NCBI GenBank assembly: GCA_030705885.1
Contig: JAUZPN010000007.1
Coordinates: 1-42,275 of the forward strand
DNA from: Bacillota bacterium
GTDB lineage: Bacteria > Bacillota > Clostridia > Clostridiales > Clostridiaceae
Length of the DNA stretch: 42,275 bases
Direction of reading: 5' to 3'
Part shown: positions 33,587 through 42,202 of the stretch, piece by piece
Layout of the letters: the number at the start of each line of letters is the position of its first letter
Numbering within the stretch: the stretch's first letter is position 1
Program-made: the position numbers and the translations under genes
Notes under the pieces: generated by a model
Databases searched by the model: none
Seen by the model: the letters and a program-made list of their open reading frames with translations, nothing else
Told to the model about the DNA's origin: nothing

Positions 33587-34462
33587 TTATTTTTTATAAT
33601 CATCGAAGCTCTTTAAAAAGTTACGAGCAGGTACAGATAAATACCTGTTTTTTACCCATATTATCGCAGTTCTTGTTGCAAGTGAAGGCTCATTAATTTC
33701 TCTGAATTTTAAGTTGTGGCTGGGTGCAAGGTCAATCCAGTCTTTTGGAATGACAGCTATACCCATTCCTGTTTCAGCAAGTAGCAGTATTGCTCTTGTA
33801 TCCTCTATTTTACATAAAATTCTAGGAGTAAAACCTGATTTTTCACATGCTTCAATAATCATTTTTTCGAATCTCCTATGAACTAAAATGGGTTTATTTT
33901 CTAGATCATTAAGAAGAATATATTTATTTGTATTATTCGAAATTGATGTGTCAGAAGTAACTGCTATCATAGGCTGATTTTCTAGGTATATTGCTTCATA
34001 AGTATCAAGTTTTAATGGACTTCTTATTATTCCTATTTCTATAACACCACTTTCTAAAAGTTCAAGAATATGGTGAGTGCTGCATTCTCGTATTTCAAAA
34101 TTTATATAGGGGAATTTTTTATGGAAATTGTCAATATACTCAGGCAGGAGTATATCTCCCGAGGATGCAATTGTACCTATAGTCAAAGTTCCTCGAAAGC
34201 CTTCATTAAAATCTCTTAGCTCTTTAATAGTGGTTTCAGTGAGCTGAAGAATCTGCCTTGCTCTATGTTCTAACATGTGCCCTGCATCTGTAAGTTGTAT
34301 TTTTCGAGTAGTTCTTTCTATTAATTTAACTCCAAGTTCTTCTTCAAGTAATTTTAGCTGCTGGCTTAAGTATGGCTGAGCTATATGAAGTTTTTGCGAG
34401 GCTTTTGTTATGTTTTCATATTCAACTATTGCTAAAAAGAAATTAAGCTGTTTATTGTCCAT
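33587..34462 (-). CDS. LysR-family transcriptional regulator
   Basis: A 291-residue LysR regulator. The winged helix-turn-helix is at about 1-60 (FFLAIVEYENITKASQKLHIAQPYLSQQLKLLE), followed by the linker helix and an effector-binding domain of two Rossmann-like lobes. The start is ATG 34462, served by GGAGA (34468-34472); an in-frame TTG lies a little upstream. It is divergent from the aminotransferase gene at 34709 and probably controls it and itself from the shared 246-nt region, the common LysR layout. Effector is unknown, perhaps an amino or keto acid. Confidence 0.92.
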   Translation of the reverse strand: MDNKQLNFFLAIVEYENITKASQKLHIAQPYLSQQLKLLEEELGVKLIERTTRKIQLTDAGHMLEHRARQILQLTETTIKELRDFNEGFRGTLTIGTIASSGDILLPEYIDNFHKKFPYINFEIRECSTHHILELLESGVIEIGIIRSPLKLDTYEAIYLENQPMIAVTSDTSISNNTNKYILLNDLENKPILVHRRFEKMIIEACEKSGFTPRILCKIEDTRAILLLAETGMGIAVIPKDWIDLAPSHNLKFREINEPSLATRTAIIWVKNRYLSVPARNFLKSFDDYKK

Positions 34463-34708
34463 AATTATCTCCAAAAGATTTATAATTAATTTTATATAAA
34501 TGTAATAGGTATTAGATATTTTTAGTATATATTATTATTTGATATAATCATACATGAACTGATTAATAAAGTCAAAATTAAATTATATAGAAATACTATT
34601 ATAAAATTATATAATATAAGTTTAGTTTTTCAGTCACAAAGTGTTAATAACAAAGATATAATTATATTCATATAAGATATTAATATGAATTAGTAAGGGA
34701 TGATGTAA

Positions 34709-35986
34709 ATGATTAAATTAACAGCTAAAGATAAAGAAAAATTAGAAATTATATATAAGAAGGCTTTAGACCAATATGATGATTATAAAGCATTAAATTT
34801 AAAGCTTAATATGGCAAGAGGAAAGCCGAGTCCTGAACAGCTTGATATTTCAACAGATTTAATTACAGCTTTAAATAAAGCTGATATTGATTCCTGCAGT
34901 TCAGATTATAGAAATTATGGCATGATTGATGGTATACCTGAGGCAAAAGAATTATTTGCTCCTATGCTTGAAGTTTCTACTAAAGAAATAATTATTGGCG
35001 GCAATTCAAGTCTTAATATGATGTATGACATTATTATAAAAGCATTAATTAAAGGTGTTCCAGGAGTGAATATACCGTGGATAAGCTCTGGTAAAGTAAA
35101 GTTCTTATGCCCAAGTCCAGGCTATGACAGACATTTTGCTATATGTGAGAATCTGGGTATAGAAATGATTCCAATAGAAATGACTCAATTTGGACCTGAT
35201 ATGGATACTGTAGAGAGGCTTACAGCAAATGATGAAAGTATAAAAGGAATATGGTGTGTTCCAAAGTACAGTAATCCTGAAGGAATAACTTATTCAGATG
35301 AAGTAGTTGATAGACTTGCTTCTATGAAGACAAAAGCAGAGGACTTTAGGATATTTTGGGATAATGCTTATGCAGTTCATCATTTATCAGATAAAAAGGA
35401 TGATCTTAAAAATGTTCTTAAAGCATGCAAAGAAGCAGGAAATCCTGATAGAGTATTTATATTTGCCTCTACTTCAAAAATTACTTTTCCAGGTGCGGGT
35501 ATTGCAATGCTTGCTTCAAGTGAAGATAACATTAATGGAATTAAAAAACTGATGTCTGTTCAAACCATTGGACCAGATAAATTAAATGAGCTTAGACATG
35601 TAAAATATTTCAACAGTTATGAAAATATTTTATTGCATATGAAGAAACATGCAAGTATTTTAAAACCAAAATTCGATTTAGTAATAAATATTTTGCAGGA
35701 ACAATTAGGAGACATGGAAATTGCATGGTGGAGTAAACCTAATGGCGGCTACTTTATAAGTCTTAATACCCTAGATGGATGTGCTAAAGAAGTCGTAAAA
35801 AAGGCTGAAGAAGCTGGATTAACATTAACTAATGCTGGTGCAACCTTCCCTTATGGAAAGGATCCAAAAGATAAAAATATTCGTATAGCACCTTCATATC
35901 CATCTCTTAATGAACTGAAAAAAGCAATAGAGCTTCTCTGTATATGTGTTAAAATAGTATGTTTAAAGAAAAAATTAGAGGAATAA
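34709..35986 (+). CDS. class I (subgroup Ic-like) aspartate-type aminotransferase
   Basis: A 425-residue PLP enzyme. LNMARGKPSPEQLD near the start, NYGMIDGIPEAKELFA, PSPGYDRHFA, the Asn-Pro-Glu-Gly loop YSNPEGITY, WDNAYAVHH and the PLP lysine in FASTSKITFPGAG (Lys257) mark it as a fold type I transferase of the actinobacterial/clostridial aspartate-aminotransferase-like subgroup. It lacks a signal peptide. GGGATG lies 8-9 nt before the ATG. A divergent LysR gene suggests regulated amino-acid use. The terminator is at 35999-36042. Its upstream region includes a short CAGTCACAAAGT, matching the ends of the palindromic element. Confidence 0.9.
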   Translation: MIKLTAKDKEKLEIIYKKALDQYDDYKALNLKLNMARGKPSPEQLDISTDLITALNKADIDSCSSDYRNYGMIDGIPEAKELFAPMLEVSTKEIIIGGNSSLNMMYDIIIKALIKGVPGVNIPWISSGKVKFLCPSPGYDRHFAICENLGIEMIPIEMTQFGPDMDTVERLTANDESIKGIWCVPKYSNPEGITYSDEVVDRLASMKTKAEDFRIFWDNAYAVHHLSDKKDDLKNVLKACKEAGNPDRVFIFASTSKITFPGAGIAMLASSEDNINGIKKLMSVQTIGPDKLNELRHVKYFNSYENILLHMKKHASILKPKFDLVINILQEQLGDMEIAWWSKPNGGYFISLNTLDGCAKEVVKKAEEAGLTLTNAGATFPYGKDPKDKNIRIAPSYPSLNELKKAIELLCICVKIVCLKKKLEE

Positions 35987-35998
35987 AGGATAAAAGGT

Positions 35999-36042
35999 AA
36001 AAGAGATTAGGAAATATAATTTTCTAGTCTCTTTTAATTTTA
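35999..36042 (+). terminator. intrinsic terminator after the aminotransferase
   Basis: AAAAGAGATTAG pairs with CTAGTCTCTTTT (36024-36035; one G-U pair) around a 13-nt loop, followed by AATTTTAT. The rest of the 449-nt gap to 36436 holds repeat copies E and F and AT-rich sequence. Confidence 0.7.
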
Positions 36043-36045
36043 TAT

Positions 36046-36148
36046 ATACTATGTTCAGTCACAAAGTTCCACTAAATTTTTAAAAGAAGCTTCTCTCCGC
36101 TATCATTTATAAATTAAGTGGAACTAAATGTGCCTGAACAAAGTATAG
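36046..36148. repeat. dispersed palindromic element, copy E
   Basis: The 73-nt core 36060-36132 runs from CACAAAGTTCCACTAAATTT to AAATTAAGTGGAACTAAATG plus TG, with AGAAGCTTCT in the middle. The outer flanks are GTTC-AG and CT-GAAC, which pair. In copies F and G the same positions read CCTC and GAGG. Confidence 0.85.
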
Positions 36149-36267
36149 ATTAGAATAAAAGTTAACATTGTATAAATTATTATAATTCCTTGTTTACAAA
36201 ATGTGGCAATTGTATTATAGTATAATATATAATTATATATTAATTAGATTTAAAACACTTAATGTTC

Positions 36268-36393
36268 ACATATACTTTGTGACAGAGGATGTACTATCCT
36301 CAGTCACAAAGTTCCACTAAATTTCTAAAAGAAGCTTCTCACTGCTATCATTTATAAATTAAGTGGAACTAAATGTGTCCGAGGAAAGTATAG
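36268..36393. repeat. dispersed palindromic element, copy F, with an abutting inverted end fragment
   Basis: The full copy has its 73-nt core at 36305-36377 with paired flanks CCTC (36297-36300) and GAGG (36381-36384). Just upstream, ATACTTTGTGACAGAGGAT (36272-36290) is an inverted partial end of another copy, so two element ends meet head to head at GTAC. It lies 64 nt before the glgB start. Confidence 0.85.
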
Positions 36394-36456
36394 TATAGTA
36401 ATTAATTTTATAAATAAAATATTTCATTTCAATAATTGAAGGGAGATTTTCTTAAG

Positions 36457-38481
36457 ATGAATATAATAAAAAAAAATACATCAGAGTTAAAAATATTAGA
36501 GATTGATCCATATTTAAAGCCATATTCAGGAAGCTTAGAATATCGTATGAATAATTACATTGAAAAAAGAAAGATGCTGCTAGGAAGGCATCGTAAAATT
36601 AAGTCATTTGCTAATGCACATCTTTATTTTGGATTTCATTTATCTCAAGGCGGATGGTATTATAGGGAATGGGCACCAGCTGCAGAGGAGCTTTATTTAG
36701 TGGGAGATTTTAATGATTGGAATCCAACATCTCATAAGATGCAAAAGAAGGAAAATGGATGCTGGGAAATATTCATACCAGGAGTAAGTACTTTGAAGCA
36801 TATGTCTCGAGTAAAAGTAAGGGTAGTTGCAAATGGTAAAAGCTTAGATAGAATACCTCTTTATATTCGAAGAACTGAGCAGGACAAAATAACTCATGAT
36901 TTTGCGGGACAAATATGGAACCCACCAAAACAATATAAGTGGACAGACAGTCATTTTTCTGTTGATAATAAAAAACCATTGTTTATATATGAAGCACATA
37001 TTGGTATGGCACAAGAAGAGGAGAGGATTGGTACATTTAAGGAATTTACACAGAAAATTCTCCCTAGAATAAGAGAAAGCGGATATAATACTGTACAGCT
37101 TATGGCAGTAATGAATCATCCATATTATGCTTCTTTTGGATATCATGTATCTAATTTTTATGCTGTTTCTTCTTGGTTTGGAACACCAGAGGATTTAAAA
37201 GAACTTATAGATACTGCACATTCAATTGGGATAGCTGTTTTGTTAGATTTAGTTCATTCTCATGCAATTAAAAATATTGCTGAAGGAATGAATAAATTTG
37301 ATGGTACTGATTATCAGTTTTTTCATAAAGGAAATAAAGGTGATCATGTTGCATGGGATTCTAAGGTGTTTGACTATGGAAAGACTGAAGTAATTCATTT
37401 CCTTTTGTCTAATATAAAGTTTTGGCTTGAAGAGTACCATTTTGATGGTTTTAGGTTTGATGGAGTAACTTCTATGATTTATAATAATCATGGACTTGGA
37501 ATCGATTTTGATAATTATGGAAAATATTTTGGATCAGATACAGATACAGATGCAGTATGCTATTTGCAGCTTGCAAATGACTTAATCAAAGAAATACGTC
37601 CAGATGCAATAGTCGTGGCTGAAGACATGAGCGGAATGCCAGGAATGTGTCTTCCTGTTAAAGATGGTGGTATTGGCTTTGATTATAGACTAGCAATGGG
37701 AGTACCTGATTTATGGATAAAAATTTTGAAAGAGTATTCTGATGAAAATTGGAATATGAGAAAAATCTGGCATGAACTTACAAGTCATCGACCTCAGGAG
37801 AAAAATATAGGATATTCAGAATCACATGATCAGGCATTAGTTGGTGATAAAACTATTATGTTTCGTTTAGCTGATAAAGAAATGTACTGGCATATGATGA
37901 AAACTGATAATAATTTAATTATCGACAGAGCAATAGCTTTACATAAGCTTATTAGATTCTTAACATTAACATTATCAGGAGAAAGTTATCTCAATTTTAT
38001 GGGAAATGAATTTGGACATCCTGAATGGATAGATTTTCCAAGAGAGGGTAATGACTGGAGCTTTAAGTATGCAAGAAGACAGTGGAGTTTGGCTGACAAT
38101 AAAGATTTGAAATTTGAGTACTTATATAGATTCGATCGTGATATGATAGCTTTTGCTAAATACTTTAATTTATTGCAGGCAAATGATTTGCATAATTTAT
38201 GGATAGATGAAGATAATAAAATATTAGTATTTAGAAAAGCAGGTCTTATATTTATGTTTAATTTTAATCCTACAAAGTCTTTTGATAGGTATGAAGTGCC
38301 TACAGGAGAATCAGGAAAATATAAGGTGGATTTTTCAAGTGATGAAAAGATATTTGGAGGATATGATAGAATTGACAAAAATATAGTTTATGAAACTAGT
38401 CAGCTTGCTCAGAAAAAAGGGAATGTAGGAGTTATCATTTATTCTCCAAGCAGGTCAGCATTAGTTTTGAAGAAAGTTTAA
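36457..38481 (+). CDS. glgB: 1,4-alpha-glucan branching enzyme (GH13)
   Basis: A 674-residue glycogen branching enzyme. It has an N-terminal CBM48-like module (about 65-170; WAPAAEELYLVGDFNDW) and a GH13 barrel. The catalytic residues are visible: nucleophile Asp335 in DGFRFDGVTSM, acid/base Glu389 in VAEDMSG, and Asp458 in SHDQALVG. 'TSMIYNNHG' and 'LNFMGNEFGHPEW' resemble the eukaryote-like branching enzymes more than the long bacterial form. A TTG at 36436 also opens the frame, but AAGGGAG serves the ATG at 36457. It is separated from any other glycogen gene and has a palindromic element just upstream. A beta-galactosidase gene follows by 62 nt. Confidence 0.93.
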   Translation: MNIIKKNTSELKILEIDPYLKPYSGSLEYRMNNYIEKRKMLLGRHRKIKSFANAHLYFGFHLSQGGWYYREWAPAAEELYLVGDFNDWNPTSHKMQKKENGCWEIFIPGVSTLKHMSRVKVRVVANGKSLDRIPLYIRRTEQDKITHDFAGQIWNPPKQYKWTDSHFSVDNKKPLFIYEAHIGMAQEEERIGTFKEFTQKILPRIRESGYNTVQLMAVMNHPYYASFGYHVSNFYAVSSWFGTPEDLKELIDTAHSIGIAVLLDLVHSHAIKNIAEGMNKFDGTDYQFFHKGNKGDHVAWDSKVFDYGKTEVIHFLLSNIKFWLEEYHFDGFRFDGVTSMIYNNHGLGIDFDNYGKYFGSDTDTDAVCYLQLANDLIKEIRPDAIVVAEDMSGMPGMCLPVKDGGIGFDYRLAMGVPDLWIKILKEYSDENWNMRKIWHELTSHRPQEKNIGYSESHDQALVGDKTIMFRLADKEMYWHMMKTDNNLIIDRAIALHKLIRFLTLTLSGESYLNFMGNEFGHPEWIDFPREGNDWSFKYARRQWSLADNKDLKFEYLYRFDRDMIAFAKYFNLLQANDLHNLWIDEDNKILVFRKAGLIFMFNFNPTKSFDRYEVPTGESGKYKVDFSSDEKIFGGYDRIDKNIVYETSQLAQKKGNVGVIIYSPSRSALVLKKV

Positions 38482-38543
38482 TAATACAGAATTACTTTGT
38501 ATTTGTATTATTAAAGCTTCATCAAATCAAAGGAGGAATTTTT

Positions 38544-41500
38544 ATGAAATGTAGTGTTCCAAGTATAAGCTGGCTTTCTGATTCATCAATTTTTGAAGTG
38601 AACAGAATTGAAGCCCACTCAGATCATAAATATTATGAAACAGAGAATGAAGAAAAGACTGGATATATGAGTTTAAGGCAAAGCTTAAATGGAAACTGGA
38701 AGTTTAGTTTTGCAATAAATCCTGATTCTAGGGTTAAAGAATTTTATAAGCAAGAATTTAACTGTCATGTATGGAAAGATATAATTGTACCATCACATAT
38801 ACAGCTTCAGGGCTATGATAAGCCTCAGTATGTAAATACTATGTATCCTTGGGATGGTCACAGTTTTCTTAGACCGCCTGAGGTATCAGAAGAGTATAAT
38901 CCTGTGGGAAGTTATGTAAAGTACTTTAATGTTAATGAAAGTTTAAAAGAAAAGTCTGTTTACATTTCATTTCAAGGTGTTGAAAGTGCTTTTTATGTCT
39001 GGATAAATGGGGAATTTATTGGCTACAGTGAAGACAGCTTTACACCAGCAGAGTTTGATTTAACTGGTTATATTCAAGATGGAGAAAATAAATTATCAGT
39101 AGAGGTTTATAAAAGATCGACAGGAAGCTGGCTTGAGGATCAAGATTTTTGGCGTTTTTCGGGAATATTCAGGGATGTGTATTTATATGCTGTTCCAAAA
39201 ACACATATTCAAGATATATTTGTAAAAACTGATTTGGACAATAACTATAAAAATGCAGTTTTAAAGCTAGATTTAAAATTAAAGGGACAAATTAAAGGAA
39301 CAATAGATTTAGTACTTAATGATAAATATGGAGTAAAAACATCAAGATTAGAAGGTGATTTGCTACAGGATTTTATTAGTTTAGAACTGAAAGTGAATGA
39401 ACCTAAGCTTTGGAGTGCTGAGGATCCATATCTTTATAATCTTTCTATAATTATTAGAGACGAAGCAGGCAGTGTAGTAGAGGTGGCTGCTCAGAAAATT
39501 GGATTTAGAAAATTTGAAATTAAAAATAAGATTATGCTTATAAATGGAAAAAGGATAGTGTTTAAGGGAATAAATCGTCATGAATTCAATTGTCGCAGCG
39601 GAAGAGCAATAACTAGAGAGGATATGCTGTGGGACATAAAGTTTTTAAAACAAAATAATATAAATGCAGTGAGAACATGCCATTATCCTAATCAGAGCTA
39701 CTGGTATGAGCTTTGTGATGAGTATGGTATTTATCTAATTGATGAAACTAACTTAGAAACACATGGCTCCTGGCAGAAGATGGGGCAGGTGAAACCAGAT
39801 TGGGTGATTCCTGGCAGCAGAAAGGATTGGCTGGATATAGTAATTGACAGATCATCTTCTATGCTGGAAAGGGATAAGAACCATCCTTCTATATTGATAT
39901 GGTCATGTGGAAATGAATCTTTTGGGGGAGAAAATATATATAAGATGTCTCAGTATTTTAGAGAGAAGGATCCTACAAGGCTAGTACATTATGAAGGCGT
40001 TTTTCATGACAGAAGCTTTAATGAAACTAGTGATATGGAGAGCAGAATGTATGCTAAGGCTGCGGATATTGAGAACTATTTAAATAACTCTCCTGAAAAA
40101 CCATATATAAGCTGCGAATATATGCATGCAATGGGAAATTCCTGCGGTGCAATGTATAAGTACACAGAACTTGAAGATAAATATGATCTTTACCAAGGGG
40201 GATTTATTTGGGATTATATAGATCAGTTTATAGTCAAGAAAGACAGATTTAACAGAGAAATTTTAGCTTATGGCGGAGATTTTGACGATAGACCGACTGA
40301 TTACAACTTCTGCGGAAATGGAATAGTATATGCAGATAGAACTATTTCTCCAAAAGTGCAGGAAGTTAAAAAGCTTTATGAAAATATAAAGCTTATAGCA
40401 GATAAAAATGGAGTAAGAATTCAAAATAAAAATTTATTTATTGACACTTCAGGTTATGTATTGGAATATTCTTTAAATTTTAATGGTAAAGAAATTTATA
40501 AATCTTCTATTGATGTCATTGTTAAACCAGGAGAAGAAAAATATATAGAATTTAACCTGCCAGAAGAATATGCATCAGGAGAGTATTTAATTAATACATG
40601 TTTTAAATTAAAAAGTGATACATTATGGGCCTTTGCAGGACATATAACAGCTTTTGATCAATATGTTTATTCAATTATAGAAAAGTCTGCTGATATACAA
40701 CGAAGTAAACCTAAAGTTATATATGGAGATGTAAATATTGGAGTAAAAGGTGATGAATTCAGCTTTTTATTTTCAAAACAGCAGGGTGGAATTGTATCAT
40801 TAAGATATGAGGGCAGAGAAATGATAACACAAGTTCCGATGCCTACATATTGGAGAGCAATGACTGACAATGATAAGGGAAATAACCAAGGCTTTAGATG
40901 TGGTCAATGGCTGCAGGCAAGCATGTTTCAGCAGTGTTCTGATGTGCAGATAACTGAACAGGACTATAATATTAATATAGAATACACATATATATTACCT
41001 ACAATTCCACAAACCTCAGTTAAGGTATTATATACTGTTTTTAATAATGGAGAAATAAAGGTTAGCTGTGATTATAAAGGTGTTTCAGGTTTAACTGAGC
41101 TTCCTATATTCGGATGGGCAATTAAGCTGCCTGCTGATTATGACAGCTTTAAATGGTATGGTATGGGACCAGAAGAAAACTATATAGATAGAAATAACGG
41201 AGCAAAGCTTGGTATTTATGAGAAATCTGTGGTGCAGAACGTATCAGGTTATATTGTGCCTCAGGAAAGCGGCAATCATACTGGCGTAAGGTGGGCTCAG
41301 ATAATGGATAAAACCGGCTTTGGAATTGAATTTATTAATAATGGTGTACCTTTTGAACTTGGGGTATCACCATACACAGCTTTTGAACTTCAAAATTCAC
41401 TACATCATTTTGAACTGCCAGCAGTAAATTATACCGTAGTAACTATTGCAGGCAGACAAATGGGTATTGGCGGCGATGACAGCTGGGGAGCGCTAGTTCA

Positions 41501-41570
41501 TAAGGAATTTCTTATTGATTCAGCTGAAGATATGCATTTTGAATTTATAATTAGAAAATGCAGAGATTAA
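38544..41570 (+). CDS. lacZ: beta-galactosidase (GH2, LacZ type)
   Basis: A 1008-residue family 2 glycosidase with the five-domain LacZ layout: sugar-binding jelly roll (about 40-215), Ig-like domains, central barrel (about 330-620) and the C-terminal beta-sandwich (about 740-1005, Bgal_small_N). EDQDFWRFSGIFRDVYL, GINRHEFN, acid/base Glu458 in WSCGNESFGG and nucleophile Glu525 in CEYMHAMGNS are all present. AAAGGAGG precedes the ATG. There is no signal peptide, so it is cytoplasmic. No lactose transporter or regulator adjoins it. It is followed by a clear terminator. Confidence 0.94.
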   Translation: MKCSVPSISWLSDSSIFEVNRIEAHSDHKYYETENEEKTGYMSLRQSLNGNWKFSFAINPDSRVKEFYKQEFNCHVWKDIIVPSHIQLQGYDKPQYVNTMYPWDGHSFLRPPEVSEEYNPVGSYVKYFNVNESLKEKSVYISFQGVESAFYVWINGEFIGYSEDSFTPAEFDLTGYIQDGENKLSVEVYKRSTGSWLEDQDFWRFSGIFRDVYLYAVPKTHIQDIFVKTDLDNNYKNAVLKLDLKLKGQIKGTIDLVLNDKYGVKTSRLEGDLLQDFISLELKVNEPKLWSAEDPYLYNLSIIIRDEAGSVVEVAAQKIGFRKFEIKNKIMLINGKRIVFKGINRHEFNCRSGRAITREDMLWDIKFLKQNNINAVRTCHYPNQSYWYELCDEYGIYLIDETNLETHGSWQKMGQVKPDWVIPGSRKDWLDIVIDRSSSMLERDKNHPSILIWSCGNESFGGENIYKMSQYFREKDPTRLVHYEGVFHDRSFNETSDMESRMYAKAADIENYLNNSPEKPYISCEYMHAMGNSCGAMYKYTELEDKYDLYQGGFIWDYIDQFIVKKDRFNREILAYGGDFDDRPTDYNFCGNGIVYADRTISPKVQEVKKLYENIKLIADKNGVRIQNKNLFIDTSGYVLEYSLNFNGKEIYKSSIDVIVKPGEEKYIEFNLPEEYASGEYLINTCFKLKSDTLWAFAGHITAFDQYVYSIIEKSADIQRSKPKVIYGDVNIGVKGDEFSFLFSKQQGGIVSLRYEGREMITQVPMPTYWRAMTDNDKGNNQGFRCGQWLQASMFQQCSDVQITEQDYNINIEYTYILPTIPQTSVKVLYTVFNNGEIKVSCDYKGVSGLTELPIFGWAIKLPADYDSFKWYGMGPEENYIDRNNGAKLGIYEKSVVQNVSGYIVPQESGNHTGVRWAQIMDKTGFGIEFINNGVPFELGVSPYTAFELQNSLHHFELPAVNYTVVTIAGRQMGIGGDDSWGALVHKEFLIDSAEDMHFEFIIRKCRD

Positions 41571-41579
41571 AAATAAAGT

Positions 41580-41612
41580 ATAACACAGGTGATTTTACCT
41601 GTGTTATTTTGT
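41580..41612 (+). terminator. intrinsic terminator after the beta-galactosidase
   Basis: ATAACACAGGT pairs with ACCTGTGTTAT (41597-41607) around a 6-nt GATTTT loop, then TTTGTT. Confidence 0.85.
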
Positions 41613-41650
41613 TCGTTCAGGCAGTTGTATAGTTAAACATAACTCTTAAG

Positions 41651-41754
41651 GTTATCTATCCTCAATCACAAAGTTCTACTAAATTTCTAAAAGAAGCTTA
41701 TCACCGCTATCATTTATAAATTAAGTGGAACTAAATGTGACGAGGAAAGTATAG
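41651..41754. repeat. dispersed palindromic element, copy G
   Basis: The 73-nt core 41667-41739 is nearly identical to copies E and F, with flanks CCTC (41660-41663) and GAGG that pair. It lies 40 nt after the beta-galactosidase terminator. From here to about 41960 the sequence is AT-rich and nothing else is recognised. Confidence 0.85.
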
Positions 41755-41963
41755 TAAGACGGATTTTAGAATATTTGATTAAACCAATGTCACAATTAAT
41801 TGAAATTAAATGTAAAAAGAAAAGTATATATAAGGATATTTATTAGTGATGATAAACAGATTCTTTATAAACTATTCCTAGTGTGTCTATATGTGATATT
41901 TGGTGAAATAAATAAAAAAAAATAGATATAATGAGTTAATTTTGAATTATGGAATAAATCAAC

Positions 41964-41992
41964 TTAACAGTGGCTTTATTATGTGATAAGAT
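41964..41992 (+). promoter_or_regulatory. candidate upstream rRNA promoter P1
   Basis: TTAACA, 17-nt spacer, TAAGAT, about 204 nt upstream of the second promoter with the same -10 sequence. Confidence 0.5.
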
Positions 41993-42167
41993 AAATAACG
42001 TTCCGTCGAAACAAAAGCTTTTAAATTCAAAAGCAGTTTTGATTAGATTTTATTAAAATAAAATGTCTAAACAAATACAAAGAGTAAATGGGACAACTAC
42101 TTAAAACTTTGAAAACAACTTAGAAAAAATCTTAAAAAAAAGATTTTGAAAAAAATAAAAAAAGTTG

Positions 42168-42196
42168 TTGACAAAGAAAAAAATAAGTGGTAAGAT
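42168..42196 (+). promoter_or_regulatory. rRNA operon promoter P2
   Basis: TTGACA, 17-nt spacer, TAAGAT, preceded by long A-tracts (42126-42163) that could act as an UP element. It feeds the rRNA leader below. Confidence 0.85.
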
Positions 42197-42202
42197 ATAA
42201 AA

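Noticed and set aside
36046-36393. Paired repeat copies as an insertion sequence
   Set aside because: The intervening 120 nt holds no open frame or transposase. Two short non-autonomous copies explain it better.
36773-37491. Several minus-strand open frames inside glgB
   Set aside because: They are antisense to a conserved enzyme with intact motifs, have no ribosome binding sites and resemble no family.
38482-38543. Terminator between glgB and lacZ
   Set aside because: An AATAATACA/TGTATTATT pairing exists, but the loop is long and no T-run follows, so readthrough is as likely.
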